Shown here: piece by piece, positions 8,599 to 19,239 of the stretch
Layout of the letters: each line of letters starts with the position of its first letter
Position numbering within the stretch: the stretch's first letter is position 1
NCBI GenBank assembly: GCA_023140095.1
Contig: JAGLMJ010000004.1
Coordinates: forward strand, 1 to 28,916
Direction: 5' to 3'
DNA: 28,916 bases
From: Candidatus Omnitrophota bacterium
GTDB lineage: Bacteria; Omnitrophota; Koll11; Zapsychrales; Zapsychraceae
Notes under the pieces: generated by a model
Seen by the model: the letters and a program-made list of their open reading frames with translations, nothing else
The model's database searches: none
Told to the model about the DNA's origin: nothing
Made by a program: the position numbers and the translations under genes

Positions 8599-9327
8599 TC
8601 AACATTTCATTGCCTCAACATACACTGTTTCTAATTCGCGTTCGGGAAGCTCAAGGGCTTCTAGACCAGGCATCTTGCCCTCTAACCGGGTGCATCGTTT
8701 GATATCTTTAAATCCCGCCACTTCCAAGATGTGCGCAAGCGAATCAAAATCATAAAACCATTTATGCGCGCCCCCGCTGTCATAAGCTTTCGCCGCAAGT
8801 ATTTCTCCCGCCGTCTCAGCTTGGGAAAAAGCGCACCATTCTCGAATAAATTTATTTTCAAAGAAATCCACATTCTTTTCCACATAATTTCTTGCGTATA
8901 TTTCCAGGTCCGGACAACTAAGACGGATCACGCCGCCAGGCTTCATGACACGGAAACTTTCTTTTAAGAACCGGATCCCATGGTTGAGATCTAAATGCTC
9001 GATAAAATGGCTTCCGGCAATAAATGAGATCGAGCTGTCATTGATCGGCCATCGTTTAAGCAAGTTGTAATTAAGCTGTAGTGTTCCTTCTATCTCTTCA
9101 ACCCTGCCATACTCTTGTTTTGGTTCATATAGAATATTTAACCAGCCCTTTAAGAAAACAAGGCCGCATCCGACGTGAAGTTGAGTAACGCCGCGTTTGA
9201 CAATATCCTCGCACAACCGCTGGCCATTCCATTTTGTATAACGCAATAAAACATGGGAATACACCTGCAGAAAGAATCCCTTGATCTTCATAATCCTTTT
9301 TTTCCACTTATTTGAACCCGCCATCAT
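8599..9327 (-). CDS. Class I SAM-dependent methyltransferase
   Basis: 242 aa. The SAM-binding motif I is LHVGCGLVFLKGWLNIL (about residues 50-66). Then come a DSSISFIAGSHFIEHLD segment and LKESFRVMKPGGVIRLSCPD (post-motif III), all typical of Methyltransf_11-like enzymes acting on small molecules or glycans. The start has two adjacent ATGs (9327 and 9324) just after GGGGA, and a further ATG at 9291, so the exact start is open. It lies between the GT-C-like gene (24 nt upstream) and the radical SAM gene (28 nt downstream), which suggests the three are co-expressed. I infer methylation of a glycan or a lipid precursor; the acceptor is unknown. Confidence 0.88.
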   Translation of the reverse strand: MMAGSNKWKKRIMKIKGFFLQVYSHVLLRYTKWNGQRLCEDIVKRGVTQLHVGCGLVFLKGWLNILYEPKQEYGRVEEIEGTLQLNYNLLKRWPINDSSISFIAGSHFIEHLDLNHGIRFLKESFRVMKPGGVIRLSCPDLEIYARNYVEKNVDFFENKFIREWCAFSQAETAGEILAAKAYDSGGAHKWFYDFDSLAHILEVAGFKDIKRCTRLEGKMPGLEALELPERELETVYVEAMKC

Positions 9328-9351
9328 TTCCCCATCACCGCGCAGACAACA

Positions 9352-11100
9352 TTATTTTAGTTCATAAATATAAGACAGCGGCGTTTCCGCCTTGATCTTA
9401 TAATCAGCCGTTATCATATCCATCACATCCCGGAATTTTTTCCGGTTTGGCTCAAGCGCTAAATAGACATCTTTCCAATTTTGAGAAATTTCTTTTTGCA
9501 ATATAACATAGCGGGGTCTTGAAGACTTAAACTTTGCAAGAAAATCCTCATGCCAACGGTCGTTGAACCAGGTAAATGTCGCAAGCGGGTATTTCCCGAA
9601 CCCGCGACGACCACTAAGAAAATTATAGGTCCCGAAATCCGGATACGTAAAGATATCTTCATCTTCCTCGACGTAGTTTCTCATGAAGCTAACGATTTGT
9701 TCCAACTCATCGGCCTGTTGTACAGGCACAAGAATGCCTTCGGCGCGTTTGACATTCACAGCACGCGTCTCTTCGTTCGCCAAGGGCTTTAAGTGTTCTG
9801 TATCCTTCCCGAGGATCTTATCGCGCACAAACTTAAACGCAAAAAAACGGTGATTATACCTTTGTATCGAGTAGCCTATTGAAGAACATATAAAAATAAA
9901 CATGAATGCATTTGCGGCATATATTTTCCATTCATCCCGATGGTACCATCTTATCGGAGCCTGTGCCTTCAATGTTATTGTTAGTGTCTTTTTCTTCTCA
10001 ATGGCAGCCAGCAAAAACACCTCAATCAGAAAAAACAATAAAACCTTCTCGGGCTGAAGCGCCATTTCGAACTGGGCGGCCCATATTCCGCGAAATCCGG
10101 TATTGTACATAATAAACCCATAAACGCCCAAACAAATGATCATCAGGTCTTTCTTCGAAAAGGATCTCTTTTTTAACCTGATGAGCAAATAAACCAGGAT
10201 AAATATGTATAGATAACTCGGCGTCATATGCTTGAAATTGGTATGGCCGGGATTGGTCATGGCCACAAAGGCTTCCGGGAAGTTCCTTGGGTAGACGGAA
10301 ACAAAGTGAGGGTCGATCACCTCCTGCATTCTGGTAACGATCGTCCAGACCGAGTCAACATAAGGGATCAGTGCGCCATTCACAAAAAGATAAATCCCAT
10401 AAGGAAGGACGATGAGACTCACCCCAAAGAAATACGCCCCAAGACTTTTGAGGATCAATCTCGTATCCTGCATATGTAGGATCTTAGAAACCGTCATCGC
10501 CGCTAAAACACCCAAAAAAGGATACACCCCCATCTCAATACTCGTAAATCCCGCCAAGGCGCTGACAATACCTGCGCCAAACATCCACCTTGACTTATTT
10601 TCTTTAAAGAACTTGATGACAAACCACAAAGCTAATAAGCCGAAGGCATAGCGCATCCCTCCCCAATAGGTAAAAACAACCCGGGGAAAAGCCCTGCCGA
10701 TGAGAACAGGTGCCATCAGATAAAGAACACCTCGCGTTTTGAATATCTCTTTGGCAATAAGAATGCAGAGGATCAAACAAAGAACATTCCCAAAGTAAAA
10801 ATAGGAATACAACACCTTCAAATGTATCCCAAAGATATTCATCAAAAAAGCCGGCATATAAAGTTCGAAAGGGCCTCGAAGATGGAAAAAATCTCGGTAG
10901 GGAATTTCACCATTGAGAATGGACTGAATGCCGGGAAGATATAAGCCGACCTCAAAAATATTGATCTTGCCGTGGGCAAAATGCGGGTGCAGTGTGATCA
11001 GGGCCGTGAATACCGCCAGGATAAAAACGTCAAGATAGCGGGGCGCCGTCATAAATTTCGTTTTTAGGGATTCTTTCAGCAAGGGCTTATTCCTTAGCAA
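9352..11100 (-). CDS. Multi-pass membrane protein, GT-C (ArnT/PMT-like) glycosyltransferase candidate
   Basis: 582 aa with roughly ten hydrophobic segments in the first 400 residues and a soluble C-terminal region of about 170 residues. The first large loop reads EVGLYLPGIQSILNGEIPYRDFFHLRGPFELY. An acidic residue followed by an A/P-YRDFF-H-x-x-GP stretch in loop 1 is typical of GT-C enzymes that take sugars from polyprenyl phosphate. I could not assign a specific family. The start is uncertain: the open frame begins at a TTG (11100) overlapping the O-antigen ligase gene by 14 nt, while an ATG at 11052 (MTAPRYLDVFIL) directly precedes the first membrane helix and avoids the overlap. Neither has a strong ribosome-binding site. 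It probably acts on the periplasmic face, adding a sugar to the glycan. Confidence 0.75.
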   Translation of the reverse strand: MLRNKPLLKESLKTKFMTAPRYLDVFILAVFTALITLHPHFAHGKINIFEVGLYLPGIQSILNGEIPYRDFFHLRGPFELYMPAFLMNIFGIHLKVLYSYFYFGNVLCLILCILIAKEIFKTRGVLYLMAPVLIGRAFPRVVFTYWGGMRYAFGLLALWFVIKFFKENKSRWMFGAGIVSALAGFTSIEMGVYPFLGVLAAMTVSKILHMQDTRLILKSLGAYFFGVSLIVLPYGIYLFVNGALIPYVDSVWTIVTRMQEVIDPHFVSVYPRNFPEAFVAMTNPGHTNFKHMTPSYLYIFILVYLLIRLKKRSFSKKDLMIICLGVYGFIMYNTGFRGIWAAQFEMALQPEKVLLFFLIEVFLLAAIEKKKTLTITLKAQAPIRWYHRDEWKIYAANAFMFIFICSSIGYSIQRYNHRFFAFKFVRDKILGKDTEHLKPLANEETRAVNVKRAEGILVPVQQADELEQIVSFMRNYVEEDEDIFTYPDFGTYNFLSGRRGFGKYPLATFTWFNDRWHEDFLAKFKSSRPRYVILQKEISQNWKDVYLALEPNRKKFRDVMDMITADYKIKAETPLSYIYELK

Positions 11101-12406
11101 ACTCTATCTTTTGTATAGCGACAACAAGCCCTATCGTAACCCACAAAAGACTCCCAAGCTGAACAGAGTAAAAGCTGGTATCAAAGAAACTGTGGATCAG
11201 AAATCCTAACAATCCCGTCAAACATCCCAGTAAAAGTATTTTTTGAGACGGCACTTTTATTTTTTTTAGCGACCGAAAAGAACATCTGAAAAGCACGATG
11301 AGCATCCAAAGAAATATAGATATACCTATGAAGCCTGTTTCTGAAGTCAACTGCAAATAAGAATTATGCGGATATCCTCCCCAACCGACTGTATATCTCT
11401 GGGAAACCAATGAATACGTATTTAGCCCCGATCCAAATACCGGATAATCCCTGATAATATTCGAGGCTCTTTTCCAATATCCCAATCGGTTGTTTTGTTC
11501 GGCAAAAGATTTTTTATCATTGATCGGTATCCTCTTTTCCGCCAGTCTTGGATAAAAAACAGAGAAAAAGATGACGGTCACCAACACAAAAGGCAAAAAC
11601 ACTTTGCGATTAGTCACACCGAACACCGTAAGGCTTAAGAAAAACCCGATCCATGCCCCCCGCGAATAAGTTAAACCAAGACAGACGGTCGCAAGCACAA
11701 AAATAATAAATGTAAGGATTTTTAGTTTGCAAAAATGTGACAGAAAAGGGTCCGGAAGAGACTGAACATCTGTCTGTTTTTGTTTGAAAAGACCTACAAC
11801 AAGCAGGCTCAATAATATTGGAATCATAACAACCAAATAAGCCGCAAAATCATTTGCCTGCCGTAAAGATGATGCCACCCTTCCTTCAAAAATATGTCCA
11901 TGAATAAATCCATGGCCTACAAAATACTGATAAAATCCATTTGTGCAAATCAATAGGCATGAGATCAACAAAGTTGTTAAAAAAATCTTTAAGCGTTTTT
12001 TGGAATTGATGCATTCAACAAAATTAAAATATAGAAACGCACTTTGCAATGATTTCCCCATAAACCCTTCAAAACTTACACCGGGATGCTGGCTCAAAAA
12101 AACAGAGATGAAATTAAACAATAGAAAAATTGCAATCGGCCAGTTTAAGCAATTGTCAACAGGCTTGTAAGCTTTTAGAAACTCATATCCTTTTTTCCAA
12201 AAAGAATAATGTATCCCTTCTGAAGATTTCTGCTTTAAGTCGCCATAAAACATGGCTCCTCTTTTGAGAAGATAGAAAAAAAGAGCCAGCCCCGTAAATA
12301 GCTCAGAAAGGGCAATGGAAATCGGCAGAAAATAAATAAGAGCAAAAAAAGAAAAAGCCATGCCCTTGTCACACCAAATGATAAACTGCTTATTTCGCAT
12401 ATTCAT
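11087..12406 (-). CDS. O-antigen ligase / Wzy-type polymerase family membrane protein
   Basis: 439 aa with about eleven hydrophobic segments. The diagnostic part is the large periplasmic loop: WKRASNIIRDYPVFGSGLNTYS followed by GWGGYPHNSYLQLTSETGFIG, matching the Wzy_C/O-antigen ligase family, where the H-N-x-Y-L element contains the key histidine. Members either polymerise repeat units on undecaprenyl diphosphate or ligate them to lipid A core or protein, and the sequence alone does not separate these. With a Wzx-type flippase in the same locus, the Wzy polymerase role is attractive. The ATG at 12406 has an AAGG site 5-6 nt upstream and follows the fcl stop by 8 nt. Confidence 0.9.
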   Translation of the reverse strand: MNMRNKQFIIWCDKGMAFSFFALIYFLPISIALSELFTGLALFFYLLKRGAMFYGDLKQKSSEGIHYSFWKKGYEFLKAYKPVDNCLNWPIAIFLLFNFISVFLSQHPGVSFEGFMGKSLQSAFLYFNFVECINSKKRLKIFLTTLLISCLLICTNGFYQYFVGHGFIHGHIFEGRVASSLRQANDFAAYLVVMIPILLSLLVVGLFKQKQTDVQSLPDPFLSHFCKLKILTFIIFVLATVCLGLTYSRGAWIGFFLSLTVFGVTNRKVFLPFVLVTVIFFSVFYPRLAEKRIPINDKKSFAEQNNRLGYWKRASNIIRDYPVFGSGLNTYSLVSQRYTVGWGGYPHNSYLQLTSETGFIGISIFLWMLIVLFRCSFRSLKKIKVPSQKILLLGCLTGLLGFLIHSFFDTSFYSVQLGSLLWVTIGLVVAIQKIEFAKE

Positions 12407-12414
12407 TTAAACCT

Positions 12415-13371
<957 letters not shown>

Positions 13372-13396
13372 CTAGAGTTTAGAACAATTTTAATTC

Positions 13397-14416
13397 TTAT
13401 TTTTCCGCGACCCCAACACCGTATAATTCCTTCTTAACCAGCGCTAAATCCGCATCAACCATCATATGAACAAGCTGTTGAAAATCTGTCTTTGGCTTCC
13501 ATTTTAAAACCTTATGCGCTTTAGTGCTATCCCCGATCAGGCAATCAACTTCTGTTGGGCGGAAATATTTTTGATCGATCTCAACATGATTTTGCCAATC
13601 CACCTCGGCATACCCAAAGGCTTCATCGAGGAACTCGCGAACTGAATGGGTCTCTCCTGTAGCGATCACGTAATCATCCGGACTATTTTGTTGTAGCATC
13701 AGCCACATGGCCTCAACATAATCACCGGCAAAACCCCAGTCTCTTTTTGCGTCAACATTCCCCAAATATAATTTTTCCTGAACACCTAATTTGATTCGGG
13801 CTAATGCCATCGTTATTTTCCGCGTCACGAACGTTTCTCCACGGCGGGGGGATTCATGATTGAATAAAATACCGTTACAGGCAAACATGTCATATGCCTC
13901 ACGATAATTCACGGTCATCCAATAGGCATAGACCTTAGCTGCTCCATAAGGGCTTCGGGGATAGAACGGCGTGCTTTCACTTTGGGGAAATTCCTTGATG
14001 TTTCCGAACATCTCAGAACTTGAGGCCTGGTAAAACTTTGTTTTGATCTGAGAATCCCGGATAGCTTCAAGCAATCGTGTTGTCCCGACAGCTGTGATCT
14101 CAGCTGTATATTCGGGTATTTCAAAACTTACTTTAACGTGACTTTGGGCCCCTAGATTATAAACTTCATCAGGTTTTATAGTCTTAACGATTCGGTTTAA
14201 AGAACTTGCATCATTTAGATCGCCATGAACCAATCTTAGATTTATATCCTTCTCATGCGGATCCTGATATAAATGGTCAACGCGGCCCGTATTGAAAGAA
14301 CTTGAACGCCGGATAAGGCCGTAGACCTCATATCCTTTTTGGATCAAGAATTCAGCTAAATAAGACCCGTCTTGCCCGGTAATACCAATAATTAATGCTC
14401 GTTTGCGGCCAGCCAC
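13397..14416 (-). CDS. gmd: GDP-mannose 4,6-dehydratase
   Basis: 339 aa. The NADP-binding motif [10 protein letters not shown] is at residues 11-20, [15 protein letters not shown] at 36-50, [13 protein letters not shown] at 87-99, the S/T-E part of the active site in SSSEMFG at 132-138, and the catalytic Y157-x3-K161 in [24 protein letters not shown] is the strongly conserved Gmd stretch. It converts GDP-D-mannose to GDP-4-keto-6-deoxy-D-mannose. The start is a GTG (14416), supported by the excellent AAGGAGAGAG site just upstream. A candidate promoter lies about 120 nt upstream. Its product feeds fcl downstream and probably the perosamine-synthase-like aminotransferase encoded at 18123-19235. 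Confidence 0.97.
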   Translation of the reverse strand: MAGRKRALIIGITGQDGSYLAEFLIQKGYEVYGLIRRSSSFNTGRVDHLYQDPHEKDINLRLVHGDLNDASSLNRIVKTIKPDEVYNLGAQSHVKVSFEIPEYTAEITAVGTTRLLEAIRDSQIKTKFYQASSSEMFGNIKEFPQSESTPFYPRSPYGAAKVYAYWMTVNYREAYDMFACNGILFNHESPRRGETFVTRKITMALARIKLGVQEKLYLGNVDAKRDWGFAGDYVEAMWLMLQQNSPDDYVIATGETHSVREFLDEAFGYAEVDWQNHVEIDQKYFRPTEVDCLIGDSTKAHKVLKWKPKTDFQQLVHMMVDADLALVKKELYGVGVAEK

Positions 14417-14538
14417 GCTCTCTCCTTATATGGTAATCAAAGAATACTGCTATTTTCCATAATAGCCATTATAGGCATTAATATTCTTATAACAATACCT
14501 ATATCTTTTTTCTCCCAAACACATCGGCAAGAAAGTAG

Positions 14539-14567
14539 ATAATAAACCATTCTAGGATATTCGTCAA
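14539..14567 (-). promoter_or_regulatory. Candidate promoter for gmd-fcl and following genes
   Basis: On the minus strand TTGACG (14562-14567) is followed after exactly 17 nt by TATTAT (14539-14544). The leader to the gmd GTG would be about 115 nt. This lies in the 223-bp gap between the initiating sugar transferase and gmd, the widest gap in the middle part. The same gap contains small AT-rich inverted stretches (for example GCTATT/AATAGC around 14440-14460) with no clear terminator. Confidence 0.5.
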
Positions 14568-14639
14568 GATATTGTGTGATCCGTTGGGAAGAGTGAAACA
14601 ATCGTGAAGAAGGCAGTTCGGCGGGAATACCTCTAATCC

Positions 14640-16064
14640 TCAATAAGCGCCTTTGCCTTTGAAAACGACGGGAACCGTCTGCAGCAAGATGTTTAGGTCG
14701 AGCCAAAGCGACCAATTATTAATATACCAGACATCCCATCTGACTAAACGCGCAAAGGAAAGGTCACTGCGCCCTCGGATCTGCCAAAGTCCAGTGATCC
14801 CGGGCCTGACCTCTAATCTCTGCAGCTGGCGAAAATCTTCTTTCTGAATCTGTTTAATGGGTAAAGGCCTCGGGCCCACTAAGCTCATATCCCCTTTAAT
14901 AACATTGAAGATTTGAGGAAGTTCATCCAAGCTGTACTTTCTTAATATTCGACCAATTTTTGTAACCCTTGGATCTTTCCTGATCTTGAAAATAGGACCA
15001 TCCACTTCGTTCTTGTCCTGAATTTGACTAACCACCTGGTCCGCATCCGTTCGCATGCTGCGGAATTTATACATAGAAAACATTCGTCCCCCTCGCCCAT
15101 ACCTCCTGGAGAAATACAATACAGGGCCGGGGCTGTCCAATTTTACAAGAATCGCAATGCCCAGTAAAACAGGAAAAACAGTAATCGCTAAACACATCGC
15201 AACTATAAAATCAAAGAATCTTTTTCCAATCTGCTTATGGGAGGTCTTCCCATCACAATATTCCAGGATCGGAATAAACCCAATGTTGTATTTGGAAAAT
15301 TCCCCTGACATGAGCTCAAACCCGTGCGGCACAACACGGACAGCAACCCCCAATTCTTTCGCTTGTTCAAGTAATTTCAGGAAAACTCTTCCATCATGAT
15401 GACAAGTCACAAATATCTTGTTAATAAACTCTCTCCGTGCAATCCTGGGAAAATCCGAGATCGTTCCAAGAATCTTCGGTTCTCCTGATTCTAAATCATC
15501 TTCTTTGAAATCGTCAAGATAGCCGACGATATTCAATCCCAATGCAGGTTTTTTCCTGATCTCTTTAACAAGAGTTTCGCCGATCTTTCCCGCGCCAACA
15601 ATTAAAACATTAAAATTATTATAGCCTTGCATCACAAGATACTCCACGAGCATGCGTTTTAAGATCCGCCATACGGATAGGGAGAAGAATGCAAACGTCG
15701 TGGCGAGAAATAAAATTGATCTCGGAAAATTGGAAAGCTTGATGACAAACATAGCGACAATCATCATCAAGGAAGACAGAAACACCGATTTGACAACCTC
15801 CCAAACCTCAACCGTCTCAAAGATCTCGCGCTTCGTTTGATACAAGCCATGCGCATTGTTGACAAATATAATCACGAGGATCCAGAAAAGAAAAAGAAAG
15901 CGAAATGGATTGATGGGATCAAGAAATATGTTGTGGGGAGTTACGTCAAAAGACAGCGTCCCTTCCCTTATCCAACAAGCAACAAAAAGGGAAAGAGCAA
16001 GCAAGATTATGTCGATAAGAATATAAAAACTCTTAACAATTAAATAGCGGCCGATACGTATCAT
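14640..16064 (-). CDS. Initiating polyprenyl-phosphate sugar-1-phosphate transferase (PHPT, WbaP/WcaJ type)
   Basis: 474 aa with the full three-part layout. Four hydrophobic helices occupy residues about 10-135. A nucleotide-binding-like domain follows (LIVGAGKIGETLVKEI near 154-169, then NIVGYLDDF). The C-terminal bacterial sugar transferase domain starts at about 280 (KRFFDFIVAM) and holds YKFRSMRTDAD (332-342), the catalytic D380-E381 in YSLDELPQ, GDMSLVGPRP (391-400) and RPGITGLWQ. The enzyme moves a sugar-1-phosphate from a nucleotide sugar onto undecaprenyl phosphate, starting repeat-unit synthesis at the inner membrane. Which sugar (glucose, galactose or an N-acetylated sugar) cannot be told from sequence. 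It lies 3 nt after the WecG-like gene with little ribosome-binding site of its own, so it is probably translationally coupled. Confidence 0.95.
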   Translation of the reverse strand: MIRIGRYLIVKSFYILIDIILLALSLFVACWIREGTLSFDVTPHNIFLDPINPFRFLFLFWILVIIFVNNAHGLYQTKREIFETVEVWEVVKSVFLSSLMMIVAMFVIKLSNFPRSILFLATTFAFFSLSVWRILKRMLVEYLVMQGYNNFNVLIVGAGKIGETLVKEIRKKPALGLNIVGYLDDFKEDDLESGEPKILGTISDFPRIARREFINKIFVTCHHDGRVFLKLLEQAKELGVAVRVVPHGFELMSGEFSKYNIGFIPILEYCDGKTSHKQIGKRFFDFIVAMCLAITVFPVLLGIAILVKLDSPGPVLYFSRRYGRGGRMFSMYKFRSMRTDADQVVSQIQDKNEVDGPIFKIRKDPRVTKIGRILRKYSLDELPQIFNVIKGDMSLVGPRPLPIKQIQKEDFRQLQRLEVRPGITGLWQIRGRSDLSFARLVRWDVWYINNWSLWLDLNILLQTVPVVFKGKGAY

Positions 16065-16067
16065 GCT

Positions 16068-16829
16068 TTATTTTTCTGGTCTTGATTTCAAGACATGCTT
16101 CATTAATAAGTAAATGAATCTCGTGTTTCCGATAAGATATCGCTTCCATAATCTTCGCGGTTCGTTGCAAAAGCGGAAAAACCATTCCAATCCACATTTC
16201 TGCATCCAACAAGGAGCCTGTTTTTTTACCCCAGCAATAAAATCGAATGCAGCGCCAACCCCAATCATCACAGGGACATTTAATTTCTGCCGGTGCTCAT
16301 ACATCCAATAATCCTGTTTAGGCGAGCCAAGCCCTACCCATAGAATGTCGGCATTTGACCCGTTAATCTCATCTATAACCTCTTGGTCTTCCTGAGCATG
16401 AGAAGGCTTAAAAGGCGGCGCATGCCCGCTAATATTAATATCAGAAAACTTCTTTTTTAATACATTTTCCAGTAAACTGCAAGTACTTTTCGTTCCACCG
16501 TATAAATAATGCTTATATCCTCTTTCCTTACCCTTTTCGCATAAGGCTAACATAAGATCCGGCCCATAGGTCCGTGCGATATTCTTATCTCCCATGATCT
16601 TTGCCATCCAGACCAGCGGCATGCCATCGGGGGTTATCATATCGGCATTGCCCAAAATCTTTTTATATTCAGGGTCCGATTGGCAGTCAACAATCGTCGA
16701 AACCGGCGCGACACAAATATAAGTTTTTTTTCGTTGTCTTATCCATCCGTTAATAATCTCACAAGCTTGCGGTATATTAACCGAACTAATTGGAACATCG
16801 CAAATATCAACAGATTTCATTATCTTCAT
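16068..16829 (-). CDS. WecG/TagA/CpsF-family glycosyltransferase (GT26)
   Basis: 253 aa, the normal GT26 size. Conserved elements are NADMITPDGMPLVW (residues 61-74, D68 being the proposed catalytic acid), RTYGPDLM, HYLYGGTKST, a long ADILWVGLGSPKQDYWM stretch and GVGAAFDFIAGVKKQAP, followed by the basic C-terminus (CNEPRRLWKRYLIGN) that anchors the family to the membrane. Members add N-acetylmannosaminuronate, N-acetylmannosamine or a related sugar to the lipid-linked first sugar. It overlaps the GT4 gene stop by four bases and directly precedes the initiating transferase, so it probably adds the second sugar of the repeat unit. A second in-frame ATG lies three codons in. Confidence 0.94.
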   Translation of the reverse strand: MKIMKSVDICDVPISSVNIPQACEIINGWIRQRKKTYICVAPVSTIVDCQSDPEYKKILGNADMITPDGMPLVWMAKIMGDKNIARTYGPDLMLALCEKGKERGYKHYLYGGTKSTCSLLENVLKKKFSDINISGHAPPFKPSHAQEDQEVIDEINGSNADILWVGLGSPKQDYWMYEHRQKLNVPVMIGVGAAFDFIAGVKKQAPCWMQKCGLEWFFRFCNEPRRLWKRYLIGNTRFIYLLMKHVLKSRPEK

Positions 16830-18079
16830 TTCTTTTTCATAACTAATTCTTCGTATTGTTCTAACGCTTTTTCTGCAATCGAATCCCAGTCGAAATCTTT
16901 AACCACATCCCTAGAAATTTTTCCCTGATCCTCTAGATTGTTATTCTTGACCAGTCTTAGAACAGCCTCTTCAATGAACTTTGGATCATTAGAATTTAAG
17001 ACAATGCCATTCTGCCCCTCATTAACCAACCAAGGCTGCGCTGTTGTAATAACCGGCAATGAGCAGGCCATAGCCTCCAGAGTACTTATACTCGATCCTA
17101 AAAATGAAAAGGCCGAAATATAAATATCGGAAGCCTTGTAATATTTATACAAATCATTTTCTGAAACATTTTTAAAATGCCGGACATAGTCTTTCAGCCC
17201 TCTTTGCTTGATCATTTCATATAGCTCTTTTTCTTGATAACCGCTGCCGATGATAACCAGTTTTATCTGAGGAATTCTAGATATCAATTTCTCCAATGCC
17301 ATAAGAATTTTATCGATCCCCTTATCCGCAGCCAGACGGTTAACCGTAATTAGGACCACATCCTCAACGGTTAATCTTAATTCCTCCCTTGATATAAACG
17401 TCTTCTCGAGAGCCTGATCAATAGCTACAATATCCACCCCAACCGGAATAACCGCACCCTTCCTGTCCTCTAGATGGTAAAGCTCACAAACTTCTTGCCG
17501 AAAAATTTCATCTTCAAGAAAAATGTGGTCGCAATTTTTCAGGCAAAAATACATCGGTTTAATTTTAAATAAATATTGCGCCAGATACTTAGACTTAACC
17601 ATCATGCTTGAGAACGGTGTAATCTTAACCTTCTCTTCTTTTATTTTCTCAAATTTTGAAGCTGTCAAGTTTGCAGCATCATTTAAAGTAATCGGATTAC
17701 TCAGATAATTGTCCGTGAAAATATGAGCAACAACAGGCTTTCTGGGTCGCTTCTTCAAATACCGGTAACTCGCCATGTCAAATGCATGTAATAAGTCGAA
17801 CTCTTTGTCCTTCAAATAACACGCTAACGAATGGCTGAAAAGATGGACACCTAACCAGCCGATGGGATATTCGAGATAACGATAGATGGAGGGGCGCAGA
17901 AAAGTGTATTTGAGGTCTTCGTATGTCTCTGTGCGCGGCGCTCCATTGTCCAGCGGCGCAACGATTTCAAGGTCGACGCCCATGCGGACCAGGGCTTTGG
18001 CATAGTAGTAGACATATTTTTGGACACCGCCAAACGGATGGAACGGATAAACACTTTTAGCAGCTAAAACAACTTTCAT
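16826..18079 (-). CDS. Glycosyltransferase family 4 (GT-B fold)
   Basis: 417 aa. The N-terminal half opens with VVLAAKSVYPFHPFGGVQKYV, with the glycine-rich GGVQ loop typical of GT4. A linker carries AVIPVGVD, then the C-terminal Rossmann half shows LITVNRLAADKGIDKILMAL, LVIIGSGYQEKEL and the E-x7-E-like region in SFLGSSISTLEAMACSLPVITT. These are standard features of retaining glycosyltransferases acting on nucleotide sugars in the cytoplasm. Donor and acceptor are unknown. It overlaps the following WecG-like gene by four bases. The N-terminal end is noticeably more GC-rich than the rest of the gene. Confidence 0.93.
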   Translation of the reverse strand: MKVVLAAKSVYPFHPFGGVQKYVYYYAKALVRMGVDLEIVAPLDNGAPRTETYEDLKYTFLRPSIYRYLEYPIGWLGVHLFSHSLACYLKDKEFDLLHAFDMASYRYLKKRPRKPVVAHIFTDNYLSNPITLNDAANLTASKFEKIKEEKVKITPFSSMMVKSKYLAQYLFKIKPMYFCLKNCDHIFLEDEIFRQEVCELYHLEDRKGAVIPVGVDIVAIDQALEKTFISREELRLTVEDVVLITVNRLAADKGIDKILMALEKLISRIPQIKLVIIGSGYQEKELYEMIKQRGLKDYVRHFKNVSENDLYKYYKASDIYISAFSFLGSSISTLEAMACSLPVITTAQPWLVNEGQNGIVLNSNDPKFIEEAVLRLVKNNNLEDQGKISRDVVKDFDWDSIAEKALEQYEELVMKKK

Positions 18080-18122
18080 AATGGACTAACCGGGAGAGAA
18101 TCGCCCAATAATCATTCTCCCG

Positions 18123-19235
18123 TCATTTCTTTCTTCCGATTGTTCGTATACAGTCGCAAATATATTCAATCTCCCTCTTTTTCAAACCGCTGCCGGAAGG
18201 CAAATAAAGTCCCCGTCGGGCAATATCTTCAGCAACCGGATAATATTTTCGGGAAGCATATCCCATTTTCTTGAAAATAGGCTGATCATGTAGAGGGATG
18301 AAGAACGTTCTCGTATCAATACCCTTTGATTTCAATTTCTCCATAAACTTCTTGCGTCCCATCCCGAGCTTTTTATCAATAAGAATACTATACATCCAGT
18401 AGACATTCTTTACATTTGGCCGCTCAACTGGAAGAGCTATCCCCGGAACATCCTTCAACAAGGAATTATACAGCTCAGCGTTTTCCCGTCTCATTCTTAC
18501 ATATTGATCGATTCTCTCAAATTGCGCGAGGCCTATTGCCGCCTGGATATTCGTCATCCGGTAATTGAACCCCAGCTCTTTATGCCAAAATCTTTTTTCT
18601 TTTAGAAAAGACAAGTTCTTAAGGCTCCGACATCGTTCGGCGATTTTCTTGTCGCTGGTCAAAACCATTCCTCCTTCACCGCATGTAACGATCTTATTCC
18701 CGTAAAAACTAAAACAGCTAACATACCCTATACCGCCCGCCTTTTTGCCTTTATATTCGGCCCCATGCGCTTCAGCAGCATCCTCGATCACAAGAAGTTT
18801 ATGTTTTCGCCCAATACGCATAATTGCAGTCATGTTGCATGGATGACCATAAGTATGGACAGGAACAATGGCCTTGGTCTTTTTTGTAATCACTTCCTCG
18901 ATCTTTTCCGGATCGACATTCCAGGTATCTGGTTCTACATCAACGAATACAGGTTTTGCCCCGCAATATAAAGTGGCAAAAGCGGGTGACGCAATCGCAA
19001 ACGCAGGCATGATTATTTCATCTCCTGGGCCAACTCCGGAAGCCGCCAAAGCTAAATGGAGGGCCGTCGTTCCACTGGTTGTTGCAATCCCAAATTTCTT
19101 ACCGCAATACCGGCTAAACTTTTCCTCAAAGAGATGGACGTACTTTCCTGATGATGAAATCCAGTTAGTCTGGAGACAATCATCCACATATTTTTTCTCA
19201 TTTCCATTCAAGTATGGCATGCAAACAGGTATCAT
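18123..19235 (-). CDS. DegT/DnrJ/EryC1 aminotransferase, GDP-perosamine-synthase-like
   Basis: 370 aa from the ATG at 19235. An open frame extends to 19298 but would overlap the cupin gene, whereas 19235 has an AGGAG site about 10 nt ahead and gives the family N-terminus IPVCMPYLNGNEKKYV. PLP-site features: SGTTALHLAL (54-63), EDAAEAHG (151-158, with D152 for the pyridine nitrogen) and the lysine K181 in SFYGNKIVTCGEGGM. NYRMTN and IQAAIGLAQFERID follow. The pattern (TNWISSSGKYV, HTYGHPCNM, FYGNK, NYRMTN) resembles GDP-perosamine synthases more than other sugar aminotransferases, by my own recollection of that family. It would use GDP-4-keto-6-deoxymannose, the Gmd product made in the same locus. 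Other keto-sugar substrates remain possible. Confidence 0.9.
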   Translation of the reverse strand: MIPVCMPYLNGNEKKYVDDCLQTNWISSSGKYVHLFEEKFSRYCGKKFGIATTSGTTALHLALAASGVGPGDEIIMPAFAIASPAFATLYCGAKPVFVDVEPDTWNVDPEKIEEVITKKTKAIVPVHTYGHPCNMTAIMRIGRKHKLLVIEDAAEAHGAEYKGKKAGGIGYVSCFSFYGNKIVTCGEGGMVLTSDKKIAERCRSLKNLSFLKEKRFWHKELGFNYRMTNIQAAIGLAQFERIDQYVRMRRENAELYNSLLKDVPGIALPVERPNVKNVYWMYSILIDKKLGMGRKKFMEKLKSKGIDTRTFFIPLHDQPIFKKMGYASRKYYPVAEDIARRGLYLPSGSGLKKREIEYICDCIRTIGRKK

Positions 19236-19239
19236 CTGA

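Noticed and set aside
14430..14470. Terminator hairpin upstream of gmd (GCTATT/AATAGC)
   Set aside because: The stem is only six AT-rich pairs and no T-run follows it on the transcribed strand.
14437..14715. 92-codon minus-strand frame overlapping the end of the initiating sugar transferase gene
   Set aside because: It has no ribosome-binding site; half of it is the shadow of the transferase gene, and the rest is low-complexity AT-rich sequence.
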